A stretch of 64,000 nucleotides of DNA from Deltaproteobacteria bacterium (GCA_027493875.1 JAOSJX010000002.1:1-64000), one strand, 5' to 3'; positions 20,095 through 31,032 are shown, counted from the stretch's first letter. Numbers and translations: made by a program. The notes: generated by a model from the sequence alone, not told the origin.

Positions 20095-21731
20095 TTGAAA
20101 AAAACAGCCCTTCTGATCGCCGTCCTCGCGCTTTTCGCGGCCGGTCCGTGGTCCTGCGCCGATTGCGGCGACGACGGCGGCGGCGAGAACGCCGCCGGCG
20201 ATGACGATACCGCGGACGACGGACGGACGACGATACCGCCCACCACGATGACGATGATACCGGTGACGGCCCGCCGCTTCCGGGCGAGCGGCCCAATATC
20301 GTCGTTTTTATGGTGGACGACCTTGAATGCCGGATTCTCAACATTCTGCTCGAAAACGACGCGATGCCGAACCTCAAGCGGTATATCATCGACGAAGGGC
20401 TTGAATTTACGGACTCTTTCGTCTCTGACCCGCTTTGCTGCCCCTCGCGCGCGACGTTTTTAACGGGCCAGTATTCCCACAACAACAACGTGTGGAACAA
20501 CAACGCGCCGCTGGGTAGCGTGGTCAATCTCGACGAGAGCTCGACGGTGGCGACCTGGCTTCAGGCGGCGGGTTACCGGACGGCGATCGTTGGAAAATAT
20601 CTCAACGGTTACGGCGATCTCACCGAACGGACGTATATCCCGCCGGGATGGGATTTCTGGTTCGTCACCGCGGCGGGCGTCTACCAGATGTACGGTTACA
20701 CGGTGAACGCCAACGGAACGCTGGTCACATACGGTGACGCGGAGGAAGACTACCAGACGGATACGTATACCGACGCCGCGGTTGATTTTGTGAACGGCCA
20801 TTTCGCGTCGGACGATCCCGATCCCTTCTTCCTCTGGGCGGTGCCGCTTCCGCCGCACGTCGAATTTCCGGAGGATTGGAGCGAAACGCTCCACGGGCTA
20901 TCGGGATGGTACGAGCTGTCGATCCGGCCCGCGCCGCGTCACCTGGGGTCTTTCGATCTCCCGATGCCGCACGATCCGTCTTTCAACGAAGAGGACATGA
21001 GCGACAAGCCGGGCTGGCTCAATTTCCGGCCCAAACTGGACGCTCAGGATTTGGCGAACGTCGAGCGGCAGTTCAACGCCATGCTCGCGTCGATGCTCGC
21101 GGTGGACGACATGATCGGCGCGGTCGTCGGGGCGGTGGAGGAGCACGGCGCCCTCGACAGCACGGTCATCATGTTCACGTCGGACAACGGCTATCTGCAA
21201 GGGCGCCATCTGATTCCGGGAAAGACCGCGGCGTACGAGGAGTCCATCCGCGTGCCGCTCTATATCCGCGTGCCGTGGGAAGAAGGAGTGCGCGTCACCG
21301 ACCGGGTCGTGCTCAACAACGATCTGGCGCCGACGATCGCGGCGCTGGCGGGTGTGCCGCCCGCGCACCTGGTGGACGGCGTGTCGATTCTGCCGGTGAT
21401 CGACGATCCGGAGATCGAAAACTGGCGAACGCGCTTTCTGATCGAACACAAGTCCTCATCCAACCTGCCGTGGGAAGTGCCGGATTACGCCGCCGTCCGC
21501 ACGTTGCCCAAGACCCTCGGGGAAGACAACCTCGCCTTCTTCCAATACTATTATCAAGGCGAACCGATCTCCGAGGAGTTTTACGATCTCGATACCGATC
21601 GCTATCAGATCGACAGCCTGCACGCCGACACGTCACCCAACCGAGTGCACCAGCGGACCAAACTCAAAACCTATCTGGAACAGTTGGCGAACTGCCGCGG
21701 GCTCGAGTGCCAGATCGCGGAGTTTCCGTAA
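20095..21731 (+). CDS. Arylsulfatase-family lipoprotein (frameshift near 20225)
   Basis: NIVVFMVDDLECRILNILL, DPLCCPSRATFLTGQYSHNNNVW (CxPSR), DNGYLQGRHLIPGKTAAYEESIRVPLYIR. Confidence 0.9.
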
Positions 21732-21868
21732 TTCGCCGATCCTTAAATTCGGCCGATTTTCGATATTCGTCATTCGGCCGCGCGTCCGCGCCCCGTAAGT
21801 AAGCGTGCCCATGGACGGGCGCCGTGTTTTTATGGCAAGGGAAGGCGCGTCAATGGAGGTCACGAAAA

Positions 21869-22174
21869 ATGGCGGCGAAATACGAGAACTTCGCGGAGTT
21901 TTATCCGTTCTATCTTTCCGAGCACAGCAACCGGACGAACCGGCGGCTGCATTTTACCGGCAGTACCGGCGTGTTGCTGCTTCTGGCCTACCTCCTATTT
22001 ACGCAATCTTGGGGGCTGCTCGTTTTTCTTCCGGTGGTCGGGTACGGGTTCGCTTGGATCGGGCATTTCTTCGTGGAAAAGAACAAGCCCGCGAGCTTCA
22101 AACAGCCGTGGTTCAGCTTCATGGCCGACTGGGTCATGTACAAGGACATCTTGACCGGCAAGATTCCGTTTTAG
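21869..22174 (+). CDS. DUF962/Mpo1-like membrane protein
   Basis: FAEFYPFYLSEHSNRTNRRLHFTGS...GYGFAWIGHFFVEKNKPASFKQPWFSFMADW. Confidence 0.8.
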   Translation: MAAKYENFAEFYPFYLSEHSNRTNRRLHFTGSTGVLLLLAYLLFTQSWGLLVFLPVVGYGFAWIGHFFVEKNKPASFKQPWFSFMADWVMYKDILTGKIPF

Positions 22175-22256
22175 TCCATTTCGTGACATTTTTATGGCGC
22201 TTCGATGACGTCCGTGCTATCGTTCTCCGCCAATTTTCGATGGGGAGACGTCGCGG

Positions 22257-23759
22257 ATGCTTACCCGAAAAACCGTTGCCATCACTGTCTTTTTCTGCCT
22301 TTTGACGGCACCCGCGGTGTTCGCGGACATTCACGCGGGACCGTGGCTCATGAACTTGTCCAAGCGCGGCGTGACCGTCAAATGGGAGTCGGTCGAACAG
22401 CCCGGCACCGTGGAATGGGGCGAGACCGAATCGCTCGGCAATACGCTGGACGCGGAATACGACGGCACCGCCATTCACAAGGCGACGCTCGAATGCCTGA
22501 AGCCTGAAACGCGTTATTACTACCGTGTTAAGTCGGGCGCGTCGCAAACAGCAATCGAATCGTTCTTCACCGGCCCGGAACGCGATACGCCTTTCACGTT
22601 CGTGGTCTACGGCGACACGCGCAACAACATGGACGATCACCAGAGCGTGGTGGATGCCATCGTCGCGGACGCGCCGGAGTTCGTGGTCCACGTCGGCGAT
22701 CTGGTCGACATCGCGATCTGGCAACCGGAATGGGATGATTTCTGGGCCGTCGCGGAATCCATGACCAAAACGATCCCGTTTTTCCCCATCATGGGCAATC
22801 ACGAGTTTTGGGGCGGGCAGCCGCTGTTCCGGCGCTACTTTTCGAACCCGCTCGCGCCCGCGGACGAAGGCAGCCGTTACGCGTTTTCGTACGGCAACGC
22901 CTATTTCATCATGATCGATATCGCGCAGCTCTTCATTCCCGGTTCGGCGCAGTACGCGTGGGTCCAATCCCAACTTCAGGCCGCGGCAGACGCGCCGGGT
23001 ATTAAGCACTGTTTCGTCTTCGCGCACTTCCCGCCGTTCTCCGCCGCGAACCACGGCGAGGACCTGGACGTGAAGTCGTTCCGCAACGCGATGACGCCGC
23101 TTTTCGAACAGTACGACGTGGACCTGGTTTTCGGGTCGCACGATCACAACTACCAGCACAGCAAGGTCAACGACATCGATTACATCGTCACGGGCGGCGG
23201 CGGCGCGGATACGTACAGCGTGCATCCGGAGGCGTGGACGGTCGTCGGTGAGGAAGTCCTGAACCACGTGCTCGTCGAAGTGGACGGCGACCTCGTGACG
23301 ATCACCGGCAAGCGGCCGAACGGCTCGGTGATCGAGACCTTTGACGTGCAAATGGATTTCGGCGGCGCCGGCACGGGCGACGATTTTCCCGAGCTTTGCT
23401 ACGACAACGATTACGACCTCGACGGGATTGTGGACGGCGAGGAATACGCCGGCTGCACGAATCCCTACGACGCGGACACGGACGGCGATACCTACAACGA
23501 CGGCGACGAAATCGACGCGGGAAGCGATCCCTGCGATCCGCTCTCCGTTCCTTCGGGTGATGACGACGCCGATGACGATGCGGACGATGATGCCGACGAC
23601 GACGCCGACGATGACGTCGACGATGACGACGATTTCAATCCGCCGGGCGACGATGATGACGATACCGCTGGCTCCGACGATGACGCCGCGGATGATGACG
23701 ACGGCACCCCCGTCACGGGCGACGACGATGACGACGGCGGCGGCGGATGCGGCTGTTAA
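22257..23759 (+). CDS. Purple acid phosphatase-like metallophosphoesterase with C-terminal Asp-rich tail ending GGGGCGC
   Basis: VYGDTRNN, HVGDLVD, MGNHEFW, GSHDHNYQHS; signal peptide; tail DDDADDDADDDADDDADDDVDDDDD...DDGGGGCGC. Confidence 0.85.
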   Translation: MLTRKTVAITVFFCLLTAPAVFADIHAGPWLMNLSKRGVTVKWESVEQPGTVEWGETESLGNTLDAEYDGTAIHKATLECLKPETRYYYRVKSGASQTAIESFFTGPERDTPFTFVVYGDTRNNMDDHQSVVDAIVADAPEFVVHVGDLVDIAIWQPEWDDFWAVAESMTKTIPFFPIMGNHEFWGGQPLFRRYFSNPLAPADEGSRYAFSYGNAYFIMIDIAQLFIPGSAQYAWVQSQLQAAADAPGIKHCFVFAHFPPFSAANHGEDLDVKSFRNAMTPLFEQYDVDLVFGSHDHNYQHSKVNDIDYIVTGGGGADTYSVHPEAWTVVGEEVLNHVLVEVDGDLVTITGKRPNGSVIETFDVQMDFGGAGTGDDFPELCYDNDYDLDGIVDGEEYAGCTNPYDADTDGDTYNDGDEIDAGSDPCDPLSVPSGDDDADDDADDDADDDADDDVDDDDDFNPPGDDDDDTAGSDDDAADDDDGTPVTGDDDDDGGGGCGC

Positions 23760-23762
23760 ATT

Positions 23763-23839
23763 AGTAGCCAGTAGCCAGTGGCCGGTAGCCAGTGGCCAGC
23801 GGCCAGTAGCCAGTAGCCGGTAGCGAGTGGCCAGCGGCC
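23763..23839. repeat. 7-nt-period tandem array (AGTAGCC/AGTGGCC), 11 units
   Basis: agtagcc agtagcc agtggcc ggtagcc agtggcc agcggcc agtagcc agtagcc ggtagcg agtggcc agcggcc directly after a stop codon. Confidence 0.95.
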
Positions 23840-23917
23840 GGTTGTCGGCGAATAGCGGCCCGCGATTTGCGGCGGCAGGATGTGGATCGAGCCGCCGGTT
23901 CGTGACAAGATGCGCCG

Positions 23918-25159
23918 ATGCTCATGCCATGGATGAGGCGGATCGGCGCCGCCGTTTTCACGATCGGCTTCCTGCCTTGCGCGTCATTCGCGCAAGAAAG
24001 TTCACCCTGGGACACGCGTATCGTCGGTGACGCCTTTCTTTCGTGGCGTTCCAACATCACGGTTTGGTACGAAAACTACGATCGGCGCCGCGAGACGACC
24101 GGAGATCAATATTTCACGTTCGATCGCCTGCGCCTCGGCGCGGAAAGCCTGAACGACGACGGCTTGTCCGTTCGCCTCTCGATGGAAGTGACACAACCCG
24201 ACGCCAGCCAGCAGGGGCGCAAAGGCGCGTACATTTCTCCAAGGGATATGGAAGAGCCGCCCGCCTGGCAACTCGCCCCGCAGGCCGCTTGGGCGCGCTA
24301 TCAGGCGGGACGGGGCTTTGCGATTTCCGGCGGGCTCGTTCCGACGTCCTACATAGGATTTCTCAATAAGGCCTGGCGTTTCCGTTTTCTGGAAAAGTCG
24401 CCCTATGAGCTGTGGCTTTTTCGCCGCGCGCCGCTCACCGACCGATTCATTGTGCTCGAAGACGCCGTCTCGCTCCGGCCGGTGGCCGATCCCCGGGAGC
24501 CGCCGACCGAGACGGACCTCGGCGTTACGATTGATGGCCGTCCGCTGGGGCCTTTCGTTGAATATCAAATCGGTTACTACGCCGGCGAAGGCAACGCCAT
24601 CGCGGAAACAAGCCCCGGCAAAGCCGGCGAGGCCCGGCTCACGCTTTACCCGCTGGCCAACGTCGATCTCTTGGAGGGGCTCTCTCTCACGGGATTTGTT
24701 CACGCCGAGAAAGTCGAACCGGACGAAGAAGAAACTCTTTTTCGCTACTGCGGGCTGTTTCACTACTCCGTCCTCACGCGGCACGGACGCTCTTTAGGCT
24801 TGGGCGCCGAATTGGATAACCAAATTTATCGGCCGCGGCGCGACGCGACGGAACACGAAATCATCCACTCCATCCTCTTTTCCTTTTTCTTCTATACGGA
24901 GACCGCCCCCGATCTCTTTCTTGTCTTCCGCCACGACCACCTGGATCCCAACAATAGGAACGGCACGCAATCGAACGGCTACAAAGACGAGCAAAGCCTG
25001 TTTCTCCTCGGCCTCGTCTACCGTTTCAACGCTCACGTTCAGGTCGGCGGAAATCTTCGTCTCATCAGCAAGCGAGAGGAAATACTGAACAACGCGCATA
25101 AAAACCGAATTTCCGATCCGGAGGGTTTCTCGTTCGTTCAGCTCGGCCTGGAATTTTAA
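23918..25159 (+). CDS. Outer-membrane porin-like protein
   Basis: Signal peptide; RLRLGAESLNDDGLSVRLSMEVTQPDASQQGRKGAYI...ARYQAGRGFAISGGLVPTSYIGFLNKAWRFRF; terminal VQLGLEF. Confidence 0.55.
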   Translation: MLMPWMRRIGAAVFTIGFLPCASFAQESSPWDTRIVGDAFLSWRSNITVWYENYDRRRETTGDQYFTFDRLRLGAESLNDDGLSVRLSMEVTQPDASQQGRKGAYISPRDMEEPPAWQLAPQAAWARYQAGRGFAISGGLVPTSYIGFLNKAWRFRFLEKSPYELWLFRRAPLTDRFIVLEDAVSLRPVADPREPPTETDLGVTIDGRPLGPFVEYQIGYYAGEGNAIAETSPGKAGEARLTLYPLANVDLLEGLSLTGFVHAEKVEPDEEETLFRYCGLFHYSVLTRHGRSLGLGAELDNQIYRPRRDATEHEIIHSILFSFFFYTETAPDLFLVFRHDHLDPNNRNGTQSNGYKDEQSLFLLGLVYRFNAHVQVGGNLRLISKREEILNNAHKNRISDPEGFSFVQLGLEF

Positions 25160-25226
25160 GGTTAGAGCGCTTCACTGTTTTTCGTAGCCGTCTATCGACC
25201 GCGTCGGTGGTTCATCGGTGCCGCCC

Positions 25227-25345
25227 GGTCGACAGTTCACAGTTCAAAGTCGACAGTCGACCCCCCCCACGGACGGAAGCCGCCGCGACGCTGGAGAATG
25301 CCGTCAACCGTCGACTGAAAACCGTCGACCGCACCTGCCTCGTCA
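25227..25345 (+). repeat. Composite intergenic repeat, copy 2 (uninterrupted): heptamer array - GC-rich core - heptamer array
   Basis: CGACAGT/TCACAGT/TCAAAGT/CGACAGT/CGACC, core CACGGACGGAAGCCGCCGCGACGCTGGAGAATGC, then CGTCAAC/CGTCGAC/TGAAAAC/CGTCGAC. Confidence 0.75.
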
Positions 25346-25378
25346 TTGTCGAGGAGATCCGTAAATTCGCGAACCGCT

Positions 25379-26540
25379 CTAGAACTGGAAGAGCACATTG
25401 CCGCCCACGATGGGGGCCTGATAGCCTTCCTCCAGCCCGTTGCGCGGCGTCTGGTAGTAGTAGTCGAAGTCGATGCCGCCCGAGACGCGCGTCGCGCCGG
25501 CGGGGAGATCTTCCGCGAGATAGACCAGCCGGAGACCGCCCAACCACGATTGAAATCCCTGGAGCACCGCGTTCGCGGGAATAATCGTCGTCCACTTCCG
25601 GGTCCGCGGCGACCGTCGAGTACGGCGAGGCAAGCTGCCGGTAGTATCGAGCGCGGGCTCTTAGCATCGTGCGTTTGCCGACGCCGAAGAACCACGCGGC
25701 CGTCCCGCTCTGCCCGTCGCACCCCCATTCGTCCCAGCCGTATTGGTAATCGGCGCGTAGCGACATCCTCTTTCGCAGATATCTGGTCACCGTGATCGAC
25801 CCGGCCGCCCGCGCCCGGTTTTCGGGAAGCTTTTCGGCGCCCACCGTCTTCGCGGCGGGGGGTGACCGCAGAATCACATCTCGCTCGGGACTTTCAAGGG
25901 CGCCGCGCTCGACGCGCGCCATGGCGGCCACGGTGGCCACCATTTTGCGGCTGAGAATCTGCTGCAACGCCAACGATCCGCCGTCCGTGTCCTTACGGCC
26001 CGGAAGATCGAGTTCCGCCTTACGCTCGTTATCGTCGGTCATGACCTTGTCAAAATTGTGGTACCACGTCGCCGCAATCGACGCGTTACGGTGGGCGAGA
26101 TACCGGCGGTACGACGCGAACGCCGTGTGACTCTCGTAAACCGACTCGTGGGAATAGATATAGCCGGCGGCCGCATCGTTTTCACCAACGAGGGCGCGGC
26201 CGAAAGCGGAAAGTTCCCGGCGTGTTCGTATCCAATTCGGCTGGCTGATCTCAAATCGACCGCGCTGCCGATTGGAGAACCCGCCAACATACGCGTCCTC
26301 GACGGTATTCCCAACCTTCGTCGACGCCGACGAAATGCCGTCGACCAGCGCTCGCGCCGTGACGGAATAGCGGCCGTTCAAGCCCTTCGTGTAATCGACG
26401 GCCCCCGTAAGAATATAATTGTTCTCGGTATCGGCGAAGATTCTAATGAGAGAACCGAGTTCATCGCTCCACGCGGCGGCGGGCGTGATAAAAGCCAGGC
26501 AGGCCGCGAGAAGGGCCGTCGCTCGGAAGCGCGAGGACAC
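25379..26540 (-). CDS. DUF3570-like outer-membrane beta-barrel protein (frameshift near 25600)
   Basis: ORFs 25212..26540 and 25379..25633 (ends GGNVLFQF, OMP-like terminal Phe); adjacent to a DUF4266-like lipoprotein, a recurring pairing. Confidence 0.6.
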
Positions 26541-26545
26541 CGGCG

Positions 26546-26767
26546 TTATTTGCAGCCGCAGCCGGCCGACGCACTCCCGGCCTTCGGGAGGCAGGACTCG
26601 CGCGTTTGCAACATTTTCTGCTCGTAAAGATCGGCGAGGCCTTCGTTGTCCTGACTCATCGCCGGGTCGGCCAGAAGTTCACGGTCGTAGGGAGCCACAA
26701 CAACGCACGCCGACGCCATGACGGCCGCGGCTATTCCCAACGCAATCCAGACCCAGAATTTTCGCAT
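26546..26767 (-). CDS. DUF4266-like small lipoprotein with C-terminal CGCK
   Basis: MASACVVVAPYDRELLADPAMS...SASAGCGCK. Confidence 0.7.
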   Translation of the reverse strand: MRKFWVWIALGIAAAVMASACVVVAPYDRELLADPAMSQDNEGLADLYEQKMLQTRESCLPKAGSASAGCGCK

Positions 26768-26827
26768 GACATGCCACCTCCAAGCGCGCGCACGTTAGCA
26801 CAAGCGATCCCGAGGCGACAATTTAGG

Positions 26828-27145
26828 TTAGCCGGCTTCGCTTTCGTAGGTCTGGCGCCAGGCCTCGAAGCCGCCGATGATGCTGTAAACTTCCTTAAAG
26901 CCCTGATCCAGGAAGTACGCGGCCCCGCCCTGGCTGACGAAGCCATGGTAGCAATAGACGAGCAGACAGCGGTTTTTATCCGCACCGTCCACAAATTCTT
27001 CGACGTTGTGATCGCCGACGTGAGCGGCGCCCGGAATGTGCGCGTTGCGGAAGGCCAACGGGTCGCGAACATCCACGAAGGTCGCGTTCCCCTCATCCAG
27101 GCGTTTTTTGGCTTCTTCAACCGTTAACTGGGGCGCCTCGTTCAT
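26828..27145 (-). CDS. Rhodanese-like domain protein (single-domain sulfurtransferase)
   Basis: FVDVRDPLAFRNAHIPGAAHV; active-site loop LLVYCYHGFVSQGGA. Confidence 0.9.
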   Translation of the reverse strand: MNEAPQLTVEEAKKRLDEGNATFVDVRDPLAFRNAHIPGAAHVGDHNVEEFVDGADKNRCLLVYCYHGFVSQGGAAYFLDQGFKEVYSIIGGFEAWRQTYESEAG

Positions 27146-27450
27146 TGCCGTTCCTCCATCCCTGAAACAGACTTATTAACGCAAACCGGACTTCGAGACC
27201 ACATTGCGCGCACGTCCACGTAATCCCGCCAACGTCTAGGGCAACCGAGACGAAGCTCCCGCGTCGCCGTTTTTTTCCGGCGCGAGAACACCCTGACGAG
27301 CATCACATAAATTGCTGTATTTTCACACGTTTATGGCAATCCCCTGGAAGCGGCGTCCCGGGAGCAGACAACGAAATCCAAAAAAAGGGGCGTCACGATT
27401 CAGTCAGGCGCAAAACATCGTCACGAAGCCGCCACATTCTTGTATGATGC

Positions 27451-28221
27451 TTGCGCCCGCCGCGTCGTGGGGAAACGATGAAAAACGGAGAAGTTATGGG
27501 GCCAAGACAATCCGCCACCCGAAACGTCCGCCGGCCTAAAGCCGCGACGCGCCGTTTTCCCGGGGCGCTTGTCGTCGTCGAAGGCATCGACGGGTCGGGC
27601 AAGAGCACGCAGCTTTATCTTCTGAAACGATGGATGGAAATCAAGGGATACCGCGTCCACTTCACCGAATGGAACTCATCGCCCATTGTCCGGTCGGCGA
27701 CGCGCCGCGGCAAAAAAAGGCAGAGTCTGACACCGACAACGTTTTCGCTTCTCCACGCCGCGGATCTCGCCGACCGGTGCGAACGGCAGATTCTCCCGCT
27801 CCTGCACGGCGGGTATATCGTTTTGGCGGACCGTTATATTTACACGGCGTTCGCGCGGGACGGCGCGCGCGGCTGCGATCCGGCGTGGATTCGCAATCTC
27901 TATCACTTCGCGCCGGTTCCCGACCTCACCTTCTATTTCCGGGCGCCGCTCGATATCTCGCTCAACCGCATCCTGATCGGACGGCCGCAACTCAAATTCT
28001 ACGAAGCCGGCATGGACATGCGTCTCTCGGTGGACCCGGTGGAAAGCTTCAAGCTGTTCCAGGGCATGATCATGGAGCAATACGATCTCATGGCCGAGAG
28101 CGACGGCTTCGTGATGATGGACGCCACGCTGCCGATGGACAAACTGCAGCAGACGATGCGCCAGATCGTCCAGACGCGGATCGACCTTCCGCGCTTTCTG
28201 CCGAAGGGCGGGCCGGCATGA
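27451..28221 (+). CDS. Thymidylate kinase-like P-loop kinase (paralogue 1)
   Basis: VVVEGIDGSGKSTQLYLLKRWM; VLADRYIYTAFARDGARG; lacks the TREPGGT segment of classical dTMP kinase. Confidence 0.75.
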   Translation: MRPPRRGETMKNGEVMGPRQSATRNVRRPKAATRRFPGALVVVEGIDGSGKSTQLYLLKRWMEIKGYRVHFTEWNSSPIVRSATRRGKKRQSLTPTTFSLLHAADLADRCERQILPLLHGGYIVLADRYIYTAFARDGARGCDPAWIRNLYHFAPVPDLTFYFRAPLDISLNRILIGRPQLKFYEAGMDMRLSVDPVESFKLFQGMIMEQYDLMAESDGFVMMDATLPMDKLQQTMRQIVQTRIDLPRFLPKGGPA

Positions 28222-28960
28222 GCACGCCGAAACGGTTTTACGGCAAGGGGCTTCCCCGGCGTCGATCCGTCGTTGCTCACGGGAACGCTGATCGTGCTGG
28301 AGGGGATCGACGGCTCGGGGCGCTCCACGCAGATCGCGCTTTTAAAAGAGTGGCTCGAGTCCCAGTGCTTCGCCGTCGAGACGATCGGATTGCGCCGGTC
28401 GAACCTCATGAAGAAGAACATCGACGACCTGGTGGCGCGCAACGACGTGACGCCGGTAACGCTGGCCCTCATGTACGCCACGGATTTTTCGACCAGCTCG
28501 AAAACGTCATGATCCCGGCGCTGCGCGCGGGCGTGGTCGTGCTGGCGGACCGCTACATTTATACGCCTCATCGCGCGGGCGGCGGTGCGCGGCCTGACGC
28601 GTAAATACCTCGAATGGATCTATCAGATCGCGCTCAAGCCGGACCTCACGTTCTGGCTGGACGTGTCGCCGAACCTCGCCTTCGAGCGTGTCTTCAAAAA
28701 GTCCCAGGCGATCAGCTTCTGGGAGTCGGGCCGCGATCTTTCGCTGTCGGACGATCTTTTCGAGTCGTTTATCCGCTACCAGACGATGGTCCGGCGGCAG
28801 CTCGTGTCGCAGTCGAAAAAGCACCCGTTCATCACTTACTCCGAACGACGGGTCCGTCGCCGAACTCAATGCCAAACTCCGCCGCCGGATCGCGTCGTAT
28901 CTGGGCATCAAAAAGATCGCGTACCGGCCTTCCGCTTCGCTCTCGCATCTTTTACGCTAG
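28218..28960 (+). CDS. Thymidylate kinase-like P-loop kinase (paralogue 2; multiple frameshifts)
   Basis: ORFs 28273..28512, 27630..28604, 28585..29334, 28688..28960; IVLEGIDGSGRSTQIALLKEWLES; VVLADRYIYT. Confidence 0.65.
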
Positions 28961-28966
28961 GGTTTC

Positions 28967-30508
28967 ATGCCCGTTCATCACGAAACCGTGGCGCTGGGCG
29001 CCGTGGACGCCGGATCGAACGCCATACGCATGGCGGTGGCGGAAGCGGCTGGGCCACGCGCGCCGGCCACGCTGCACAAGGAACGCGTGCCCGTGCGGCT
29101 CCGGGCACCGCGTCTTTACACGGCGCAATCTTGCGCGCGAGACGATCCGCGAGGCGGCGGACGTCTTCGCGCGGTTCCGCGAAATCTTCGACCGCTATGA
29201 CACCGCGCATCTCCGCGCGGTGGCGACGAGCGCCGCCCGCAACGCGCGCAACCGCAACGCGCTCGTGGACGCGGTCCGGGACGCCTCGGGCATCGAGCTC
29301 GAAATCATCGACGGCGCGGAGGAGGCCCGGCTGATCCGCACGGCGGTTCTCGCGGCGCTTCCCGACGGCGTGCAACCCCGGCTCATCATGGATCTCGGCG
29401 GAGGAAGCCTCGAATTCAACCTTCTTCGCGACGGCGAATTGGAATACACCGCGACGATTCCGGTAGGCGCCGTCCGTCTTCTGGAAATGTTCGACGCGTC
29501 GGGCGTCATCAACGCCAAGCAGGAAGCCGCGCTCCGGGCTTACGTCAACGAGGTCCTCGGGGCGCATCTCCCCGCCGGCCCGACCTGGGCGACCATCTCG
29601 TCGTCGCGTGCGGCGGCAACGCGCTAGCCCTTTCGAAAATCACGAAGACGGGTGACGACTTGGACGTGCTGCACCGGAAGGCACTTCGTAAAGAGCTTCC
29701 GGCCCTTCTCGCGCGCGATCTGGATCAACGCATCGACGCGTACGGAATCAAGGGCGACCGCGCGGACGTCATCGGCGTCGCGGCCGTCGTCTTCGATACG
29801 CTCGCCGAACGGTTGGGCATCGCGTCGTTCCACGTTCCCGACGTCGACCTCAGGGACGGGATTCTCGTCGATCTGGCGCGGCAGCAGTTCCACGCCAAGC
29901 CGCGCGTCGGCGTTCGCGGACGCGCGAAAGCGCTCCTGGCCGCCGCGCGGGAGTTCGGCGCGCGCTACGGATACGACAATCAGCACGCGGAACATGTTCG
30001 GCGGCTCGCGAAATCCCTGTTCGACCAGCTCAAACCCCTTCACCATCTTGGAACGGAAATGCGTCTGGCGCTGGAACTCGGCGCGCTGCTTCACGATGTC
30101 GGACAGTCGGTCAACTACCGTGACCATCACCGACATGGCGCGTATCTCGTCGAGAACGGGCGTCTTCCCGGCCTCAGTCCGTCCCTGCGCCACATCGTTT
30201 CATGTCTGGTGCGCTATCACGGAAAAGAAAAACCCGGCCGCAAGGAAACGGAGCTCGAAATGTTCGACGACGATAAGCGCGAGCAGGTCCGCATGTTGAT
30301 CGCCCTGCTCCGCGTGGCGGACGGGCTCGATGCCAGGCATCAACAACAGGTCGCCGGTATCCTGGTACGCGTGAACGACCAACGCGCGACGATCGGACTT
30401 AAACCGGCGGAACTTCCGGAATCGGTCGCCTGGAGCGCGGCCCGCAAGGCCAAACTTCTCGAAAAGGTATTCTCGCTGAAAATCGATTGGGACCGGTCAC
30501 CCGCCTGA
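28967..30508 (+). CDS. Ppx/GppA-type exopolyphosphatase with C-terminal HD domain (frameshifts near 29110 and 29610)
   Basis: GAVDAGSNAIRMAVAEA; LIMDLGGGSLEFNLLRDGELEYTATIPVGAVRLLEMF; LGALLHDVGQSVNYRDHHRHGAYLVEN. Confidence 0.85.
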
Positions 30509-30527
30509 CCATCGAAGGATTGAACGC

Positions 30528-31023
30528 ATGAATATTTTCATCGTCCGGCACGGTCTCGCCATCGACCGCGACGATCCGTCATGCCCCGCCGAGTCCGAAC
30601 GCTTTCTCACCCCCGAGGGGGAGAAAAACAGAGCAGGCGGCGCGCGGGCTGGCGGCGATGAAGATCGATCCCGTTCTGTGGATCACGAGCCCTTACCGGC
30701 GCGCGCGTCAGACGGCGGAAATTACGGCGCGCGTTTTCGGCCGGAACGGCGGAGTATCCGAAACGCCTTCCCTGCTTCCCACCGCGGACCCACGGCTGTT
30801 CGCAGAAGAACTGCGTTCGTCGGGAGTGGGGTCCGTCATCTGTTTCGGTCACGCGCCGCATCTGGACCTGCTCATCGCGCATCTACTCGGGTGCGCCGCG
30901 CCGTTTACGCGCCTCAAAAAAGCGGGCGCGGCGTGCGTGGAGATCGACTGGACCCGGCGCTCACGCGGGACGCTCGTCTGGCTCATGACGGCGCGCGGAC
31001 TCAGACAACTCGGGAAAAAATAA
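30528..31023 (+). CDS. SixA-like phosphohistidine phosphatase (frameshift near 30640)
   Basis: MNIFIVRHGLAIDRDDPSCPAESERFLTPEG; ITSPYRRARQTAEI; FGHAPHLDLLIAHLLG. Confidence 0.85.
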
Positions 31024-31032
31024 GAGGCCGGT

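Noticed and set aside
22134-23351. 405-aa minus-strand ORF opposite the metallophosphoesterase
   Set aside because: Antisense shadow; phosphoesterase motifs are intact on the plus strand.
23763-23839. CRISPR array
   Set aside because: Period is only 7 nt with no spacer/repeat alternation and no cas genes in the window.
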